From contig NZ_CAJMEH010000069.1 in assembly GCF_905212365.1 (NCBI RefSeq), positions 1 to 9,839 of the forward strand: a stretch of DNA of 9,839 nt, read 5' to 3'. How positions within the stretch are numbered: the first letter of the stretch is position 1; every line of letters starts with the position of its first letter. Shown here in pieces: positions 1 to 7,459 of this stretch. The notes below the pieces were generated by a model, which made no database searches, had not been told where the DNA came from, and saw only the letters and a list, made by a program, of their open reading frames with translations. Position numbers and translations under genes: made by a program. This DNA comes from an uncultured Phascolarctobacterium sp. (lineage in GTDB: Bacteria; Bacillota; Negativicutes; Acidaminococcales; Acidaminococcaceae).

Positions 1-369
1 CGCGCGCAAAACGTCCGCCAGCAGCAGGCCCGCCTGCCGCCCCACTAAAGGCGCTAACAAGCAGGCCGCCTGCCCGCCGCCGACGACGGGAATACGCAAA
101 AGCTCGCGGCAGGCGTCCACCGCCGGGCCGCTGAAGCAATAGATAACCACGGCGTCATAACCCTCGCGCTGCGCCCGCGCCGCCAGCGTAATAATTTCCG
201 GAGCGGCCAGCGCCGCGTCCAGCGCCGAGTCAAGCGCGATTTTATTTTGCGTCAGGCATTCCATATGCAGCTCCACGTCCGGCCCCACATATTGGGCAAG
301 CAGCTGGCAACGCTGCGCCAACTGCCCGTCCGTCATCCCGTAATCGGGATTGATAATAAATATTTTCAT
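1..369 (-). CDS. Asp/Glu/hydantoin racemase family protein (partial)
   Basis: The first 123 residues are visible; the C-terminal part lies beyond the left edge of the window. The N-terminus MKIFIINPDYGMTDGQL resembles the opening beta strand and loop of Asp/Glu/hydantoin racemases. A stretch YDAVVIYCFSGPAVDACREL at residues 71-90 carries Cys78 at the position of the first catalytic cysteine, followed by RIPVVGGGQAA, where the family usually has IPVVGIGEAA. Family members epimerise amino acids, hydantoins or allantoin using two cysteines; the second would lie off the window. The ATG start is 2 nt after the stop of the ABC ATPase gene, with only a weak ribosome binding site, so translational coupling is likely. 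It is the last visible gene of the six-gene operon. Substrate cannot be told from sequence; maleate isomerase-like relatives remain possible. Confidence 0.82.
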   Translation of the reverse strand, partial: MKIFIINPDYGMTDGQLAQRCQLLAQYVGPDVELHMECLTQNKIALDSALDAALAAPEIITLAARAQREGYDAVVIYCFSGPAVDACRELLRIPVVGGGQAACLLAPLVGRQAGLLLADVLRA

Positions 370-371
370 CG

Positions 372-1097
372 CTACACCAAAATAGAAGCCAAAAATTTCT
401 TCGCGCGTTCCGTTTTTGGATGGTTAAAGACTTCGTCGGGCGTACCGCTTTCAATCAAATAACCGCCGTCCATAAAATACACGGTATCGGATACGTCCTT
501 GGCGAAGCCCATCTCGTGCGTCACCAGCACCATGGTGATGCCCGTATTAGCCAACTGCTTGATAACGTCCAGCACCTCCTTAACCATTTCCGGGTCCAGC
601 GCGCTCGTCGGCTCGTCCAAAAGCAGCACCTTGGGCTCCATGCACAAAGCGCGGGCGATAGCGACGCGCTGCTTCTGCCCGCCGCTCAAACGGCTGGGAT
701 ATTCGTTGGCCTTGTCGCTCATATTAACCTTTGCCAAAAGCTTCAGCGCTTTTTCCGTCGCTTCGGCCTTAGATAATTTATTAACCACGCGCGGCGCGTA
801 CGTCATATTTTCCAAAACCGTCATATTGGCGAACAAATTAAAATGCTGAAAGACCATGCAGGCGTTCTTGCGGATGTCCTCAATTTTTACTTTGGAATTA
901 ACGATGTCCACGCCCTCGAACAAAATCGAGCCGCCCGTGGGCTGCTCCAATAAATTAATGCAGCGCAGGAGCGTCGATTTGCCGCTGCCCGACGAACCGA
1001 TAATCGTCACGACTTCGCCCTTATGGATGGTCAGGGACACGTCCTTGAGTACCTGCAGGCCGCCAAAATTTTTCGATAGGTGTTGAATCTCAATCAC
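372..1097 (-). CDS. Polar amino acid ABC transporter, ATP-binding protein
   Basis: This 241-residue protein is a complete ABC ATPase of the GlnQ/HisP type that powers amino acid import at the inner face of the membrane. Visible motifs in order are Walker A GSSGSGKST (34-42), Q-loop Gln84 in VFQHFNLF, signature LSGGQKQR (137-144), Walker B VLLLDE (157-162), D-loop SALD (165-168) and the H-loop His194 in VTHEMGFA. The H-loop sequence and the short length are typical of the polar amino acid subfamily. The start codon is GTG and overlaps the end of the permease gene by 8 nt; an AGAAGGTG ribosome binding site lies inside the permease coding sequence. Its partners are the permease and lipoprotein immediately upstream. 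The transported amino acid or analogue is not identifiable from the ATPase. Confidence 0.95.
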   Translation of the reverse strand: MIEIQHLSKNFGGLQVLKDVSLTIHKGEVVTIIGSSGSGKSTLLRCINLLEQPTGGSILFEGVDIVNSKVKIEDIRKNACMVFQHFNLFANMTVLENMTYAPRVVNKLSKAEATEKALKLLAKVNMSDKANEYPSRLSGGQKQRVAIARALCMEPKVLLLDEPTSALDPEMVKEVLDVIKQLANTGITMVLVTHEMGFAKDVSDTVYFMDGGYLIESGTPDEVFNHPKTERAKKFLASILV

Positions 1098-1746
1098 TGA
1101 CGCGCACCTTCTTTTCTAAAATCGAACCTAAAAAGTTCAAGGCCATAACCAGAACGTAATACACAGCCGCCGCCACGATAAAAGCCTCGAAAGCGCGGAA
1201 GGTCTTGGCCTGAATCAAATCGGCCCAGCGCAGCGTATCCGCCACGCCGATAACGGAAACGAGACTGGAATCCTTGAGCAGCATAATGCTTTCGTTGACC
1301 AAGGACGGCAGCGCGTTCTTAATCGCCTGCGGCAGAATGATATCCAGCAAAAAGCGATGCTTGGGCACGCCCAAAGACATCGCGCCTTCCCACTGCCCCT
1401 TATCGACCGCCAGAATGCCGCCGCGCAGCGCCTCCGAAATATACGCCGCCGAATTCAAGCCGAAGGACAGCACGCCGGCCTCCAGCGCGGAAATCGTATA
1501 GCTCGTTAGCTGCGGCGTAGCAAAATAAATCAGCATCAGCTGCACTAAAAGCGGCGTGCCGCGGAACACAGAAATATAAGCCTTCGCCAGGAAGGACAAC
1601 AGCCTGTTTTTCGACAAAGTGATTAACGCCAGAATGAAGCCGCCCAAAAAGCCCATGATGGTGGACAAAAAAGTAAACTTCAGCGTAATCCATATCGAAG
1701 CGGCCAGCAGGGGAAAGTACGGTTCCAGTACGGAAAAATCCAACAT
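1090..1746 (-). CDS. Polar amino acid ABC transporter, permease protein
   Basis: This 218-residue integral membrane protein belongs to the HisM/GlnP permease family. Hydrophobic segments are visible near residues 11-42, 57-76, 88-110, 150-170 and 186-207. The EAA-type cytoplasmic loop that contacts the ATPase is present at residues 120-140: EGAMSLGVPKHRFLLDIILPQ, with the expected glycine and LP. FRGTPLLVQL (61-70) is another hallmark of this family. Only one permease gene is present, so the channel is probably a homodimer. The ATG start follows a GGGAG ribosome binding site that overlaps the stop codon of the lipoprotein gene. The gene lies 15 nt after the lipoprotein gene and overlaps the ATPase gene by 8 nt. 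Confidence 0.94.
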   Translation of the reverse strand: MLDFSVLEPYFPLLAASIWITLKFTFLSTIMGFLGGFILALITLSKNRLLSFLAKAYISVFRGTPLLVQLMLIYFATPQLTSYTISALEAGVLSFGLNSAAYISEALRGGILAVDKGQWEGAMSLGVPKHRFLLDIILPQAIKNALPSLVNESIMLLKDSSLVSVIGVADTLRWADLIQAKTFRAFEAFIVAAAVYYVLVMALNFLGSILEKKVRVSD

Positions 1747-1761
1747 TTGCTTCGCACTCCC

Positions 1762-2604
1762 TTACAGCTTGGCGATATCCAGTTTTTCAGTTGCTGCTTC
1801 GTATTGCTTAGTCGCATCCTCGCCCAAATGCTCCACTAAAATTTTATGCAGCTCGCCGTTGGTACGCATTTCTTTCAGCAATGCGTTCAGCTTTTCCGTA
1901 TCCTTGGAGCCCTTCGGCAAAGCGATAGCGAAGGTATCGCCCATGAGTACGGGCGCTTCTACGATATGCAGCTCCAATTCCGGGTTTTGCTTTACGAATA
2001 CGGCGGCTTGGGAAGAATCGAACAGACCGCCTGCCAGACGCCCGTTCTTAATGTCCTGGATAACCAGCGGCGTAGTGTCCAGCTCCACTACGTCAATACC
2101 GGGTACGGCCTTTAAATCCTTAACGAAGGTCGTGCCCATGGAAGCGCCGGCCTTCTGCCCTTTCAGCTTGTCCATCGTGTCGAAGCCCGCGCCTTTTTTG
2201 CAGATAATCGCTTTCATCGGGAAATAGTACGGCTTCGTAAAGTCGACAACCTTCATGCGCTCTTCCGTCGGTGAAATCGCGGAAATAATAATATTAGCGC
2301 GGCCGCTCTGCAGCGTCGGCACCAAGGAAGCGAATTTCATATCGGTGAATTCAACCTGCTTATTCATCTTCTTCGCCAGATAATGAGCGATATCGATGTC
2401 GATGCCCTGATAATCCTTCGTACCTTCCTTTACCGATTCAAACGGCGGGAAGGTGGAATTGATGGCGACAATCCATTTTTCGCCCTTGCCTGCATCGGCC
2501 TTGGCTTCTTCTTTCTTTTCGCCGCCGCAGCCCACCAGCATCATAGCCAGCATAGCCGTCGCCAAAAAGGCGAAAATGCTTTTCATCGTAAATTTTTTCA
2601 TCAT
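1762..2604 (-). CDS. Amino acid ABC transporter substrate-binding lipoprotein
   Basis: This 280-residue family 3 solute-binding protein (SBP_bac_3) is predicted to be a lipid-anchored receptor of the ABC importer. A basic start and hydrophobic stretch end in a lipobox LVGC (23-26), so Cys26 should be the lipidated residue, followed by a charged linker to about residue 42. The family signature is GIDIDIAHYLAKKM at 67-80. ANIIISAISPTEERMKVVDF (103-122), with SPTEER and VDFTKPYY just after, is the usual ligand-contacting region. Two adjacent ATG codons (2604 and 2601) can serve as start; the AGAGGGG ribosome binding site is 3 nt from the first and 6 nt from the second, which favours the second. 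The gene follows the deacetylase by 15 nt. Ligand is unknown; basic, polar or modified amino acids are all possible. Confidence 0.94.
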   Translation of the reverse strand: MMKKFTMKSIFAFLATAMLAMMLVGCGGEKKEEAKADAGKGEKWIVAINSTFPPFESVKEGTKDYQGIDIDIAHYLAKKMNKQVEFTDMKFASLVPTLQSGRANIIISAISPTEERMKVVDFTKPYYFPMKAIICKKGAGFDTMDKLKGQKAGASMGTTFVKDLKAVPGIDVVELDTTPLVIQDIKNGRLAGGLFDSSQAAVFVKQNPELELHIVEAPVLMGDTFAIALPKGSKDTEKLNALLKEMRTNGELHKILVEHLGEDATKQYEAATEKLDIAKL

Positions 2605-2619
2605 GAACCCCTCTTTTCA

Positions 2620-3453
2620 TTAATATTTTACTTCTATATTATACCCCTTCTGGGCTAATACATGCCTGGCAACCTGTTCGTCCGTCGCAATCCACACGCC
2701 GTTTGCGGCGGCATAGCGCAAAAAACCGCGCAGCGCGCGCACATACCCCGGCCGTCCGATGAACTGCGGATGCATCACCAGATTCAACATCCTGCCTTCT
2801 TCCGCCAGGCCGTCGATTTCGTCCTGCCAGATTTTTACCATCTCGCGGCCGCTGCGCAAATAATAATGCTCCGGGTGCTGCAGGGTATACATATCGTAGG
2901 ACGTATCGTCCACCACGCCGTCCTTTGGCAGCTCTACGATAGGAATTTCCCCGCCGTCCAAATCCAGCAGAAACGGCCCGTCGTTATTGCGCCAGTTGGA
3001 AGAATAAATTATGCCGCGCTCCAGCCACAGCCGCTTGTGAAAATCGTGGATAATACCGTCGGGCATCCGCACGCCCACCGGGCGCTTGCCCGTCAGTTTG
3101 CGAAAAATCGCATCCACCTTATCCATAAGCGCGCTTTCTTCCTCGTAGGTATCCTTCACCTCGTGCAGGTAGCCGTGATAGCCAATCTCGTGCCCCTGCG
3201 CCGCAATATACTGGATAATTTCCGGATGGATTTCGGCGGTGTAAGCCGTGGTGAAAAACGTAGCCTTGAGTCCTTCTTCGGCCAGCAAGCGTAAAATGCG
3301 CGGCAAGCCCTGCTTCGTCGCGTACAGCCCGCGCGACATATTCGCCAGATGGCGCGCGTTGATTTCATTGCGCGTCAGCCACAGGGTTTCGGCGTCGATA
3401 TCGAAGGACAGGCACAAAGCCATGCGTTTATTATCGGGCCAATGCCAGTTCAT
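2620..3453 (-). CDS. CE4/NodB-type polysaccharide deacetylase family protein (copy 1)
   Basis: This 277-residue hydrolase has a NodB-like fold of the HpPgdA/PuuE branch of carbohydrate esterase family 4. The metal-site motifs are visible: FDID (17-20) and HGYLH (93-97). Motif 3 keeps Arg129 in VRMPDG, and VELPKDGVVDD (173-183) matches the ELP...LDD signature of this branch. MHPQFIGRP (227-235) supplies the late catalytic-region histidine. Retention of the FDxD aspartates suggests a metal-dependent enzyme, unlike PuuE allantoinase. There is no signal peptide or membrane segment, so it should be cytoplasmic, which argues against a cell-wall substrate. The ATG overlaps the stop of copy 2 in an ATGA junction and has a GGGGAG ribosome binding site. 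The family includes peptidoglycan deacetylases, cyclic imide hydrolases and allantoinases; the substrate here is not known. Confidence 0.88.
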   Translation of the reverse strand: MNWHWPDNKRMALCLSFDIDAETLWLTRNEINARHLANMSRGLYATKQGLPRILRLLAEEGLKATFFTTAYTAEIHPEIIQYIAAQGHEIGYHGYLHEVKDTYEEESALMDKVDAIFRKLTGKRPVGVRMPDGIIHDFHKRLWLERGIIYSSNWRNNDGPFLLDLDGGEIPIVELPKDGVVDDTSYDMYTLQHPEHYYLRSGREMVKIWQDEIDGLAEEGRMLNLVMHPQFIGRPGYVRALRGFLRYAAANGVWIATDEQVARHVLAQKGYNIEVKY

Positions 3454-4316
3454 CGCTCCCCGCCCCCTTCCGCAGCTCCGCGTCCGGCGTAAAATTTTTT
3501 AACGTAAGCCGCCACCTCGCGACAGGACGCCAGCCAGGCACCGTGTTCTTTCATATAGATTATCAAGCGTTCCAGCATACGCACGCGGCTGGCGCGCCCT
3601 ATAAGCTGCGGATGCAGCTTGAGAACCATAATCTTGTCGCCCTCTTCCGCCAGCTCGTCGAAATTATCGCGCCAAATCTCATAAACGTAATCCACAGGAT
3701 ACGTGCAGGTAATCGTCGCCTCGTCGGCGTAAGAAAAATAAAAGAAAGAAAAATCGTCCAGCGACGGCTCCGTGGGCAGTTCCACGACGCCCGTATCGGG
3801 ATGGATATACGCCCAGTCGCAGTCCTTCAAGGTCGAACAATATAAATAACCGCGCCGCTCCATTAAAGCCAACGCGCAGTTCGGCAATAAATCCAGCGGC
3901 CCGCGGTAGCCCACAATTCTTTGCCCGCCAAACGCTTGCAACAGCGCTTCGCTTTTAGCCATATTGCCTTTTTCCTCCGCCGCGGGCATATCCACTGACG
4001 CTTCGTGCAGATAACCGTGGTACGCCAGCTCGTGCCCCGCGTCCGCAATTTGTTTTACTTTATCGGGGTACAGCTCGGCTACGCGCCCCGGAACGAAAAA
4101 AGTAGTTTGCAAATTCTGCCGCCGCAGCATATCCAGGCAGCGCGCTAGGCCTTCGTCCGGGCCGTACCTGCCACGGCTGCGGTCGGAAAATCCTATATCG
4201 CGTTTACCAATCACCGATTGGCGCAAAAGCTCCGCGTCAAAATCGAAGGTCACCATCACGGCAATCTTTTTGCCCGACGGCCATGCAATGCCGTCGCCAT
4301 TTTTCAAAACAAACAT
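3450..4316 (-). CDS. CE4/NodB-type polysaccharide deacetylase family protein (copy 2)
   Basis: This 288-residue enzyme is the first gene of the accessory operon and a diverged paralogue of the gene after it. Motifs are FDFD (24-27), HGYLH (100-104), Arg138 in VGYRGP, VELPTEPSLDD (178-188) and LHPQLIGR (234-241), the same pattern as copy 1 and typical of the HpPgdA/PuuE branch. CDWAYIHPD (166-174) fits the usual DDWPY-like region of these enzymes better than the matching part of copy 1. No signal peptide is visible. The start is set at the ATG preceded by AGGGAGG with a 5-nt spacer. A TTG 24 nt further upstream keeps the frame open but lies upstream of that ribosome binding site. The gene overlaps copy 1 by 4 nt, so the two may act together, possibly as a hetero-oligomer or on related substrates. 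Confidence 0.88.
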   Translation of the reverse strand: MFVLKNGDGIAWPSGKKIAVMVTFDFDAELLRQSVIGKRDIGFSDRSRGRYGPDEGLARCLDMLRRQNLQTTFFVPGRVAELYPDKVKQIADAGHELAYHGYLHEASVDMPAAEEKGNMAKSEALLQAFGGQRIVGYRGPLDLLPNCALALMERRGYLYCSTLKDCDWAYIHPDTGVVELPTEPSLDDFSFFYFSYADEATITCTYPVDYVYEIWRDNFDELAEEGDKIMVLKLHPQLIGRASRVRMLERLIIYMKEHGAWLASCREVAAYVKKFYAGRGAAEGGGER

Positions 4317-4355
4317 GATAACCTCCCTGCCGCTTTGCAATATTATTCAAAAAAT

Positions 4356-4369
4356 TGCATGATACTGCA
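4356..4369. promoter_or_regulatory. Candidate operator dyad at the accessory operon start site
   Basis: The 14-nt sequence TGCATGATACTGCA is an imperfect palindrome with perfect TGCA ends and a central AT. It sits just downstream of the predicted -10 element, across the expected transcription start. Position suggests a repressor site, but one short dyad in AT-rich DNA could be chance and no regulator gene is present in the window. Confidence 0.25.
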
Positions 4370-4376
4370 TACCTTA

Positions 4377-4405
4377 ATTATACCAAATCCGACGCTGCAT
4401 TAAAA
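4377..4405 (-). promoter_or_regulatory. Promoter of the deacetylase/transporter/racemase operon
   Basis: On the minus strand a perfect TATAAT (4382 to 4377) is preceded by TGG, giving an extended -10 (TGnTATAAT). A weak -35, TTTTAA (4405 to 4400), lies 17 nt upstream. Transcription would begin near 4370, leaving a leader of about 54 nt before the ATG at 4316. A poor -35 with an extended -10 is a common arrangement for an activator-dependent or moderate promoter. No other promoter was seen inside the six-gene operon. Confidence 0.6.
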
Positions 4406-4483
4406 GAGCAAACGCCAAACAAAAATTTTTCTTAAAAATTACGGCGCACTATTAGAGCCGCAAATTAAAAGCTTCCCTACAAT

Positions 4484-4525
4484 ACGAAAAGCGAAAGCCC
4501 AGGCTGCTTTGCCCGCGGCTTTCGC
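4484..4525 (-). terminator. Intrinsic terminator after metK
   Basis: Perfect 9-bp arms GCGAAAGCC (4491-4499) and GGCTTTCGC (4517-4525) enclose a 17-nt loop, followed on the minus strand by TTTTCGTATT. It begins 30 nt after the metK stop codon. The opposite side has an AT-rich tract (TAAAATATTTTTG), so it may also work for plus-strand transcripts. It separates metK transcription from the accessory operon downstream. Confidence 0.8.
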
Positions 4526-4555
4526 TAAAATATTTTTGTATGCTCTAATTAAAAT

Positions 4556-5734
<1,179 letters not shown>

Positions 5735-5769
5735 ATAAAGCTCCTTTCGCGGACTTTGCCGCAGACATT

Positions 5770-5797
5770 AAAAAAGCGTTCTCGTAATGAGAACGCT
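5770..5797 (-). terminator. Riboswitch-controlled intrinsic terminator of metK leader
   Basis: Perfect 9-bp arms AGCGTTCTC and GAGAACGCT around a 5-nt loop are followed by six Ts on the minus strand. The stem lies between the SAM-I aptamer and the metK ribosome binding site, as in the classic S-box off-switch. Its 5' arm can pair instead with the 3' side of the aptamer P1 helix, which forms the antiterminator. Confidence 0.93.
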
Positions 5798-5817
5798 GCA
5801 AAAAATCTTTAAAGCAT

Positions 5818-5926
5818 CCTCATCTCACAGCTAAAGTGCTGCCGGACTTAGCACCGTTTACAGATTCTGCTCTGCAATGGTTGCTGCGGCTTCTCAGGGC
5901 CAGTCCCTCCACCGCTCTTGATGAGT
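5818..5926 (-). ncRNA. SAM-I (S-box) riboswitch aptamer
   Basis: The minus-strand transcript contains the conserved S-box core AGCGGTGGAGGGACTGGCCC followed by GAGAAGCC and GCAGCAACC, and later GGTGCTAAGTCCGGCAGCA for the P4 region. P1 is formed by CTCATC (5925 to 5920) and GATGAG (5824 to 5819). This riboswitch class binds S-adenosylmethionine and turns off the downstream gene. Here that gene is metK, which makes the ligand. An intrinsic terminator follows directly, so control is at transcription termination. Confidence 0.97.
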
Positions 5927-5949
5927 AATATTAACTTATTACTTTGACT

Positions 5950-5978
5950 AGTATAATACATCCTGCCGGGAATAGCAA
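5950..5978 (-). promoter_or_regulatory. Promoter of metK and its riboswitch leader
   Basis: On the minus strand a -35 element TTGCTA (5978 to 5973) and a -10 element TATACT (5955 to 5950) are separated by exactly 17 nt. Transcription would start near 5943, about 18 nt before the 5' side of P1, as expected for an S-box leader. No hairpin terminator is visible between the end of coaBC and this promoter, so read-through from the upstream operon into the riboswitch is possible. Confidence 0.75.
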
Positions 5979-6034
5979 GCGCTTTCCTGCAAATTCACAA
6001 GAATTACACAAGAAAAATTATCGCCGTCCGCTAC

Positions 6035-7240
6035 TTACCTGCTCTTTCTGATTTTCAGCGCTTCGTCAAGAATGCAGTTGGCGACGTCCACCTTGGGCAT
6101 CTGCTCCAACGAACGCACCTCGCCGTCGGCAAACAAAAACTTCACGATATTCGTATCGGCGTTAAAACCCGCGCCTGCGGCCGTGACGTCGTTAGCGACA
6201 ATCATATCCAAATTTTTCTTAACCACCTTTTCTCTGGCGTTGGCCAGCAGGTTCTGCGTTTCGGCAGCGAAGCCCACCAGCACCTGATGCGTTTTTTGTC
6301 CGCCCAAGGTTTTTAAAATATCCGGATTCTTGTCCATGACCACAGTCAAGGCGTCGTCGGTTTTCTTCTTAATCTTTTGATCCGCCACATCGTGCGGCCG
6401 GTAATCGGCTACGGCGGCAGCCTTGATTACGATATCCATATCGCCGTAAGCCGCAAGGCAGGCCTCCAGCATTTCGTTAGTAGTTTCCACTTTAACAGCC
6501 TGCACATTGGCCGGAATCGCCAAAGCCGAAGGCCCGCTGATCAGCAGCACCTCCGCGCCGCGCTCGGCAGCCATCTGCGCCACGGCATAGCCCATTTTGC
6601 CGCTGGAACGGTTGCCCACGAAACGCACCGGGTCGATAGGCTCGCGGGTGCCTGCTGCGGTAACCAAAACCTTAAGTCCCCGCAGATCGCCTTCGCGGCG
6701 GGCGAAAAAGCCGCTGATAAATTCCACAATCTGCTGCGGTTCAGGCAAACGCCCCGCGCCGCTGGTGCCGCAGGCCAGCTTGCCCACGGCAGGAGGCATC
6801 ACGGTCACGCCGCGCGCCTTCAGCTTGGCGATATTTTCCTGAGTCGCAGGATTTTCATACATACCGGTATTCATAGCCGGACAAACGATAATGGGAGCCT
6901 GCGCCGCCAAGAGCGTCGTACTCAGCAAATCGTCCGCCAGGCCGTAAGCCATCTTCGCCAGAATATTGGCGGTCGCCGGCGCTACTACGAAAGCGTCGGC
7001 CCAATTAGCCAAAGCGATATGCTCCACATTAAATTCCTGATTGCCGCTCCACATGGATACAGCCACCTGATTGCCGCTGATTTCCTTAAAGGTCAGCGGG
7101 GTAACAAACTGCTGGGCGTGCTCCGTCATCACTACGCGCACCTGGCAGCCCTGCTTACGCAGACGGCTCACCAAATCCACCGCTTTATAAACGGCAATGC
7201 CGCCGGTAACGCCTAAAACTATTTTTTTACCCTTCAACAA
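6035..7240 (-). CDS. coaBC: Bifunctional phosphopantothenoylcysteine decarboxylase / phosphopantothenate-cysteine ligase
   Basis: This 401-residue fusion enzyme performs two consecutive steps of coenzyme A synthesis: joining cysteine to 4'-phosphopantothenate and decarboxylating the product to 4'-phosphopantetheine. The N-terminal flavoprotein CoaC half (about 1-180) shows VTGGIAVYKA (11-20), the catalytic His74 in VEHIALANW, PAMN (121-124) and Cys157 in LACGTSGAGR. The C-terminal CoaB half (about 188-401) has GTREPIDPVRFVGNRSSGKM (197-216, including Asn210), AAAVADYRP (274-282) and Lys289 in KIKK. The start is TTG: no in-frame ATG exists near the conserved N-terminus LKGKKIVLGVTGG, and GGGAGG lies 8 nt upstream. 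It is the last gene of the yicC operon, 18 nt after rpoZ. Confidence 0.97.
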   Translation of the reverse strand: MLKGKKIVLGVTGGIAVYKAVDLVSRLRKQGCQVRVVMTEHAQQFVTPLTFKEISGNQVAVSMWSGNQEFNVEHIALANWADAFVVAPATANILAKMAYGLADDLLSTTLLAAQAPIIVCPAMNTGMYENPATQENIAKLKARGVTVMPPAVGKLACGTSGAGRLPEPQQIVEFISGFFARREGDLRGLKVLVTAAGTREPIDPVRFVGNRSSGKMGYAVAQMAAERGAEVLLISGPSALAIPANVQAVKVETTNEMLEACLAAYGDMDIVIKAAAVADYRPHDVADQKIKKKTDDALTVVMDKNPDILKTLGGQKTHQVLVGFAAETQNLLANAREKVVKKNLDMIVANDVTAAGAGFNADTNIVKFLFADGEVRSLEQMPKVDVANCILDEALKIRKSR

Positions 7241-7258
7241 GGCTTCGTCCTCCCGCTT

Positions 7259-7453
7259 TTACACGTTCTTCGTGCGCTCGTAAGTAATGGTATCGTCGGC
7301 AATTTCCTTCAAAGCGGTGCTGACTTCCTTTTCCGGCGCGTTAATTTCCGGCTTCGTCAGCTCGCGCGCTCTTTTGGCGGCCAAAATAACCAAAGTATAT
7401 TTGCTGTCCACCTTTTCAGCCAAATAGTCGATGGACGGATCTACCATAGACAT
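7259..7453 (-). CDS. rpoZ: DNA-directed RNA polymerase omega subunit
   Basis: This 64-residue protein is the small omega subunit that helps assemble and stabilise RNA polymerase by holding the beta' chain. The hallmark helix region is YTLVILAAKRARELT (19-33), preceded by DYLAEKVDSK. It is shorter than the roughly 90-residue proteobacterial form, as is usual in Bacillota. The ATG at 7453 has AGGAG 9 nt upstream; a second in-frame ATG two codons later (7447) is a possible alternative. It starts 6 nt after the gmk stop codon, the ribosome binding site overlapping the end of gmk, so the two genes are probably translationally coupled. Confidence 0.95.
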   Translation of the reverse strand: MSMVDPSIDYLAEKVDSKYTLVILAAKRARELTKPEINAPEKEVSTALKEIADDTITYERTKNV

Positions 7454-7459
7454 AACTAT

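Noticed and set aside
242..454. Minus-strand 70-residue frame across the ATPase/racemase junction
   Set aside because: It overlaps both real genes in another frame, and the racemase frame starting at 369 explains the region much better.
2620..4316. Secreted peptidoglycan deacetylases
   Set aside because: Neither copy has a signal peptide or transmembrane anchor, and the HPQxIGR and ELP...LDD segments point to the HpPgdA/PuuE branch, whose members are often cytoplasmic. A wall role cannot be fully excluded.
4317..4340. Upstream TTG start extending deacetylase copy 2 by eight residues
   Set aside because: The AGGGAGG ribosome binding site lies between that TTG and the ATG at 4316 with a 5-nt spacer, and the added residues do not resemble the family N-terminus.
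5978..6034. Terminator directly after coaBC
   Set aside because: I found no hairpin followed by a T run between the coaBC stop and the metK promoter, only AT-rich sequence.
6377..7216. Long plus-strand open frame opposite coaBC
   Set aside because: It is an exact antisense shadow of a well-supported gene, His- and Arg-rich from complementary codons, with no family resemblance. The long plus-strand frames opposite gmk/remA/yicC (8034-8795), metK (4598-5281) and the deacetylases were dropped for the same reason.
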